The position numbers and the translations under genes are program-made. Source: Streptomyces canus (GTDB lineage: Bacteria > Actinomycetota > Actinomycetes > Streptomycetales > Streptomycetaceae). From it: a DNA stretch of 64,000 bases. Location of the stretch: the NCBI RefSeq assembly GCF_041435015.1, contig NZ_CP107989.1, positions 7,254,001 through 7,318,000 on the forward strand. The letters are read 5' to 3'. Below, in pieces: positions 62,008-64,000 of the stretch (its first letter is position 1; each line of letters begins with the position of its first letter). A model generated the notes under the pieces. The model was not told the DNA's origin. It searched no databases and was given only the letters and a program-made list of their open reading frames with translations.

Positions 62008-62361
62008 ATGCCGCAGATCACCGTCGAACACTCCCCGTATCTCGACCATGTCGACTGGGAGGAGTTCGCCCTGGCGCTGCACCCGGTCGTCGTCGAGACG
62101 GCGGCCGCGAAGCTCGAGGCGTGCAAGACCCGGGTCCTGCGCACCGAGGACGAGGCGGTCGGCGGCGAGATCAGGAACCACGCGATCGTGAACGTCACGC
62201 TCGCCCTGCTCGCCGGACGGTCCGAGGAGACCAAAGCGAAGCTCACCGAGGCCGTCGTGGAACTGCTGCGTAAGCACGTCGGACCTGTGGACGGCCTCAC
62301 CGTGCACCTCTCCGCCGAGGTGCGCGACCTGGACGCCTCCTACACCAAGACCGTGCTCTAG
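62008..62361 (+). CDS. 5-carboxymethyl-2-hydroxymuconate isomerase family protein
   Basis: A 117-residue tautomerase-superfamily enzyme (CHMI, HpaF-like). MPQITVEHSPYLDHV places the catalytic Pro1 right after the initiator Met, and the pattern of strand-helix-strand repeats is intact (NHAIVNVTLALLAGRSEETK). True CHMI belongs to homoprotocatechuate degradation, but no such genes are nearby, so its substrate is open. AGGAG precedes the ATG. Its stop overlaps the convergent tetR by four bases (CTAG). Confidence 0.87.
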   Translation: MPQITVEHSPYLDHVDWEEFALALHPVVVETAAAKLEACKTRVLRTEDEAVGGEIRNHAIVNVTLALLAGRSEETKAKLTEAVVELLRKHVGPVDGLTVHLSAEVRDLDASYTKTVL

Positions 62362-63047
62362 GAGGCCAGCGCGATCAGCCGGGCCGCCAGGTCGGTGAAC
62401 GGGCCGTCGTTCGGCTCGTCCTTGAGCATGTGGCGCAGCAGCGCGGTCATCTCCTCGTCGTAGGCCGCGCTCACCGCGGCCAGCGCGGCGAAACTGTGCA
62501 CGAGCTGCGTCTCCAATTCGGCGCGCGGGATGCGCCGGCCGTCCAGCCAGATCAGGGCGGTCGACTCGACGAGCGAGATCCAGGAGCGGATGAGCAGTTC
62601 CAGCCGGGCGGGCGGGTCCGTCACCCGCAGATGCGACAGGATCTGCTCATAGGCGACCTGCCGTACGGAGTCGATGAGCGCGTTCGTCGCCGAGGAGCCG
62701 ACCGCGGGCCCTCCGCGCATCAACGCCGAGAAACCCGGGCCGTGTTCGTCCACGAAGTCGAAGAACCGGCGCATCACCCGCAGCAGCCGGCCGCCCAGCG
62801 ACCCCTCGTGCGGTTCCTCGAACCGGCTCGCCAGGTCCTGCGCCGCGCGCTGCAACGCGGCCTCGTACAGGCTGAGTTTGCCGGGGAAGTAGTGATAGAC
62901 CAGCGGCCGCGAGATACCCGCCGCCGCCGCTATCTCGTCGATGGAGACCTCGTCGGGCGAGCGGCGGGCGAACAGTTCGAGGGCGACGCCGATCAACTGC
63001 TGACGCCGTTCCTCGACGCCCATTCTTCGACGGACCCCGGTAGTCAT
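62358..63047 (-). CDS. TetR family transcriptional regulator
   Basis: A 229-residue regulator. The HTH is VSIDEIAAAAGISRPLVYHY followed by FPGKLSLYEAAL, the canonical TetR form. The C-terminal domain is the common Streptomyces type with a SLVESTALIWLDGRRIP segment. No divergent target gene is visible. A TAAGGT box six bases before the ATG suggests a leaderless mRNA. It converges with the CHMI gene. Confidence 0.92.
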   Translation of the reverse strand: MTTGVRRRMGVEERRQQLIGVALELFARRSPDEVSIDEIAAAAGISRPLVYHYFPGKLSLYEAALQRAAQDLASRFEEPHEGSLGGRLLRVMRRFFDFVDEHGPGFSALMRGGPAVGSSATNALIDSVRQVAYEQILSHLRVTDPPARLELLIRSWISLVESTALIWLDGRRIPRAELETQLVHSFAALAAVSAAYDEEMTALLRHMLKDEPNDGPFTDLAARLIALAS

Positions 63048-63053
63048 GCGAAC

Positions 63054-63059
63054 ACCTTA
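63054..63059 (-). promoter_or_regulatory. -10 box TAAGGT of the rightmost tetR, probably leaderless
   Basis: On the minus strand TAAGGT is followed by six bases and the ATG, with no ribosome binding site. Confidence 0.5.
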
Positions 63060-63111
63060 CCGATCGGATCCGGCCTGGAACGGGCTGGATCGACCAGCGG
63101 TGTTCACAGCT

Positions 63112-64000
63112 CTACCGGAGCCCGCTGACCGCCCGCCCGTCCTCCAGGGTCCCCTTCAGCTCGGCCTGGGCCCCCTGCTTCGCCTTCGCGGCCAGCAGAT
63201 TGCCGTTCGCCATCGCCCGGACCCCGCCCGACGCGCTGATCGAGGACGTCCCCCGGCTCCCCGCCGCCAGCAGGTACCAGGTACCGGCCCCCGACTTCCA
63301 CAGCACCCCGGCCAGCACCTGCGGATCCTTCGCCCCGCACGCCGGCACGTTCTCGGCCTTCGCCGCGACCGCCCCGTACCGTCCGCCCGGTGTGTGGAAC
63401 TGGGCCAGCACCCGCTCCCCGCCGCCCTGCCAGGTCTCGGCCCGGGTGCAGACCCACTCGGCCGTCCCGCTCGCGTCGGGCAGCGGCTGCGCCGCGTAGG
63501 ACCAGGCGTTCACACTGCGCACGCCCGCGGAGCGCATCGCGCCCAGCGAGCAGGCGTACGGCGCCCAGGCGCGCAGCGCGCCCGCCCCGGACGCGTCCTT
63601 CACGGACCCGGGGCGGCCGGTGGTGAGGCGGGCCGGGACCAGTTCGCCGAGGTCGGTCAGCAGCCGGGTGCCGGAGGCGTCCGTCAGCTGGAGCACGTTC
63701 CAGGAGGTGCAGGGGCCGCTCTGCGCGGGGCCGGCCATCGGCGCGGTGGCGCCGCCGGTCAGCGCGAGGTCCGTGGCATCGGAGCCCGGCTTCAGCAGGT
63801 CCCGATCGGCGGCCTTGGTCACCCAAGGGGCCGTCAGATAGCGGACGTTGCCGTCGGCCCGGCCCAGGACGACCGCGCTCGCCTCCGCCCGGCCGGCGCC
63901 GTCGACCCGCGCGAAGTCGAGGGCGGCACCCTTGGTGCTGTCCCGCGGCTCGGCGTAGCGGACGATGCGCAGACCGTCGTAGAGGATCACCACGCGCGCG
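63112..64000 (-). CDS. Hypothetical secreted or surface protein (cut by window end)
   Basis: At least 293 residues of the C-terminal part of a protein whose start lies beyond the right edge. The visible part begins VILYDGLRIVRYAEP. The sequence is rich in Ala, Gly and Thr with paired Cys residues (SGPCTSW, PYACSLG, EWVCTRA, VPACGAK), and regular WNVLQL, WSYAAQPL and WYLLAAG strands. This suggests an extracytoplasmic beta-rich protein with disulfides. No family motif was recognised. Confidence 0.65.
   Translation of the reverse strand, partial: ARVVILYDGLRIVRYAEPRDSTKGAALDFARVDGAGRAEASAVVLGRADGNVRYLTAPWVTKAADRDLLKPGSDATDLALTGGATAPMAGPAQSGPCTSWNVLQLTDASGTRLLTDLGELVPARLTTGRPGSVKDASGAGALRAWAPYACSLGAMRSAGVRSVNAWSYAAQPLPDASGTAEWVCTRAETWQGGGERVLAQFHTPGGRYGAVAAKAENVPACGAKDPQVLAGVLWKSGAGTWYLLAAGSRGTSSISASGGVRAMANGNLLAAKAKQGAQAELKGTLEDGRAVSGLR

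Overview
The window looks like a piece of a Streptomyces chromosome core. Base composition is very GC-rich, third codon positions are almost all G or C, GTG starts are common, several genes carry a -10 hexamer directly against the start codon, and gene content and order match what I recall of the S. coelicolor region from about SCO2226 to SCO2280 (glnA2, glnE, malR-malEFG-aglA). No rRNA, tRNA, CRISPR array, insertion sequence or prophage was seen. I count 54 protein-coding genes, two of them cut by the window ends, plus one broken regulator.

Layout. 1-5.3 kb: SDR and Gfo/Idh/MocA oxidoreductases, a Bcr/CflA-type efflux pump, a serine beta-lactamase-fold hydrolase, a decayed local duplication, and an Rsm22-like methyltransferase. 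5.3-7.1 kb: a small DUF6243 protein divergent from a TetR regulator with a palindromic operator between them, then a primase/polymerase-like protein. 7.1-11.4 kb: an iron/heme uptake operon efeO-efeB-efeU plus an overlapping lipoprotein gene, with an iron box upstream. 11.5-18 kb: PhzF-like protein, methionine aminopeptidase, an MFS exporter, an F420:NADP reductase, an M50 protease and small proteins. 18-23.4 kb: a 1133-residue AfsR/SARP-type regulator facing a DrrAB-type ABC exporter whose promoter carries five tandem heptamers at about 11-base spacing. 23.4-28.6 kb: two more MFS pumps, an EEP-family protein and a TetR repressor with a strong operator. 28.6-36.3 kb: panB, a VOC protein, nadE, an S53 protease and a DUF3105-DUF305 pair. 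36.6-44.4 kb: glnA2, small redox/VOC proteins, a LuxR remnant, glnE, an EamA transporter and a divergent LysR regulator. 44.4-45.9 kb: a tandem repeat block and a PAP2 phosphatase.

45.9-60.3 kb is a starch/maltodextrin utilisation region. A secreted alpha-amylase and a secreted 1799-residue amylopullulanase fusion cut starch outside the cell. MalE-MalF-MalG import the oligosaccharides, with the ATPase missing here (in Streptomyces it is normally the shared MsiK encoded elsewhere). AglA hydrolyses the sugars inside and MalR represses the system. Repeated CTTGCA boxes lie between malR and malE, and the two secreted-enzyme genes share a promoter module. 60.3-64 kb: a receiver-PP2C phosphatase, a CHMI-family isomerase, a TetR regulator and a truncated gene at the edge.

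The least expected non-coding features are the SARP-like heptamer array before drrA, the 118-base tandem repeat block before the PAP2 gene, at least eight candidate leaderless start sites, and GC-rich dispersed intergenic repeats, one of which supplies the C-terminal tail of a transporter.
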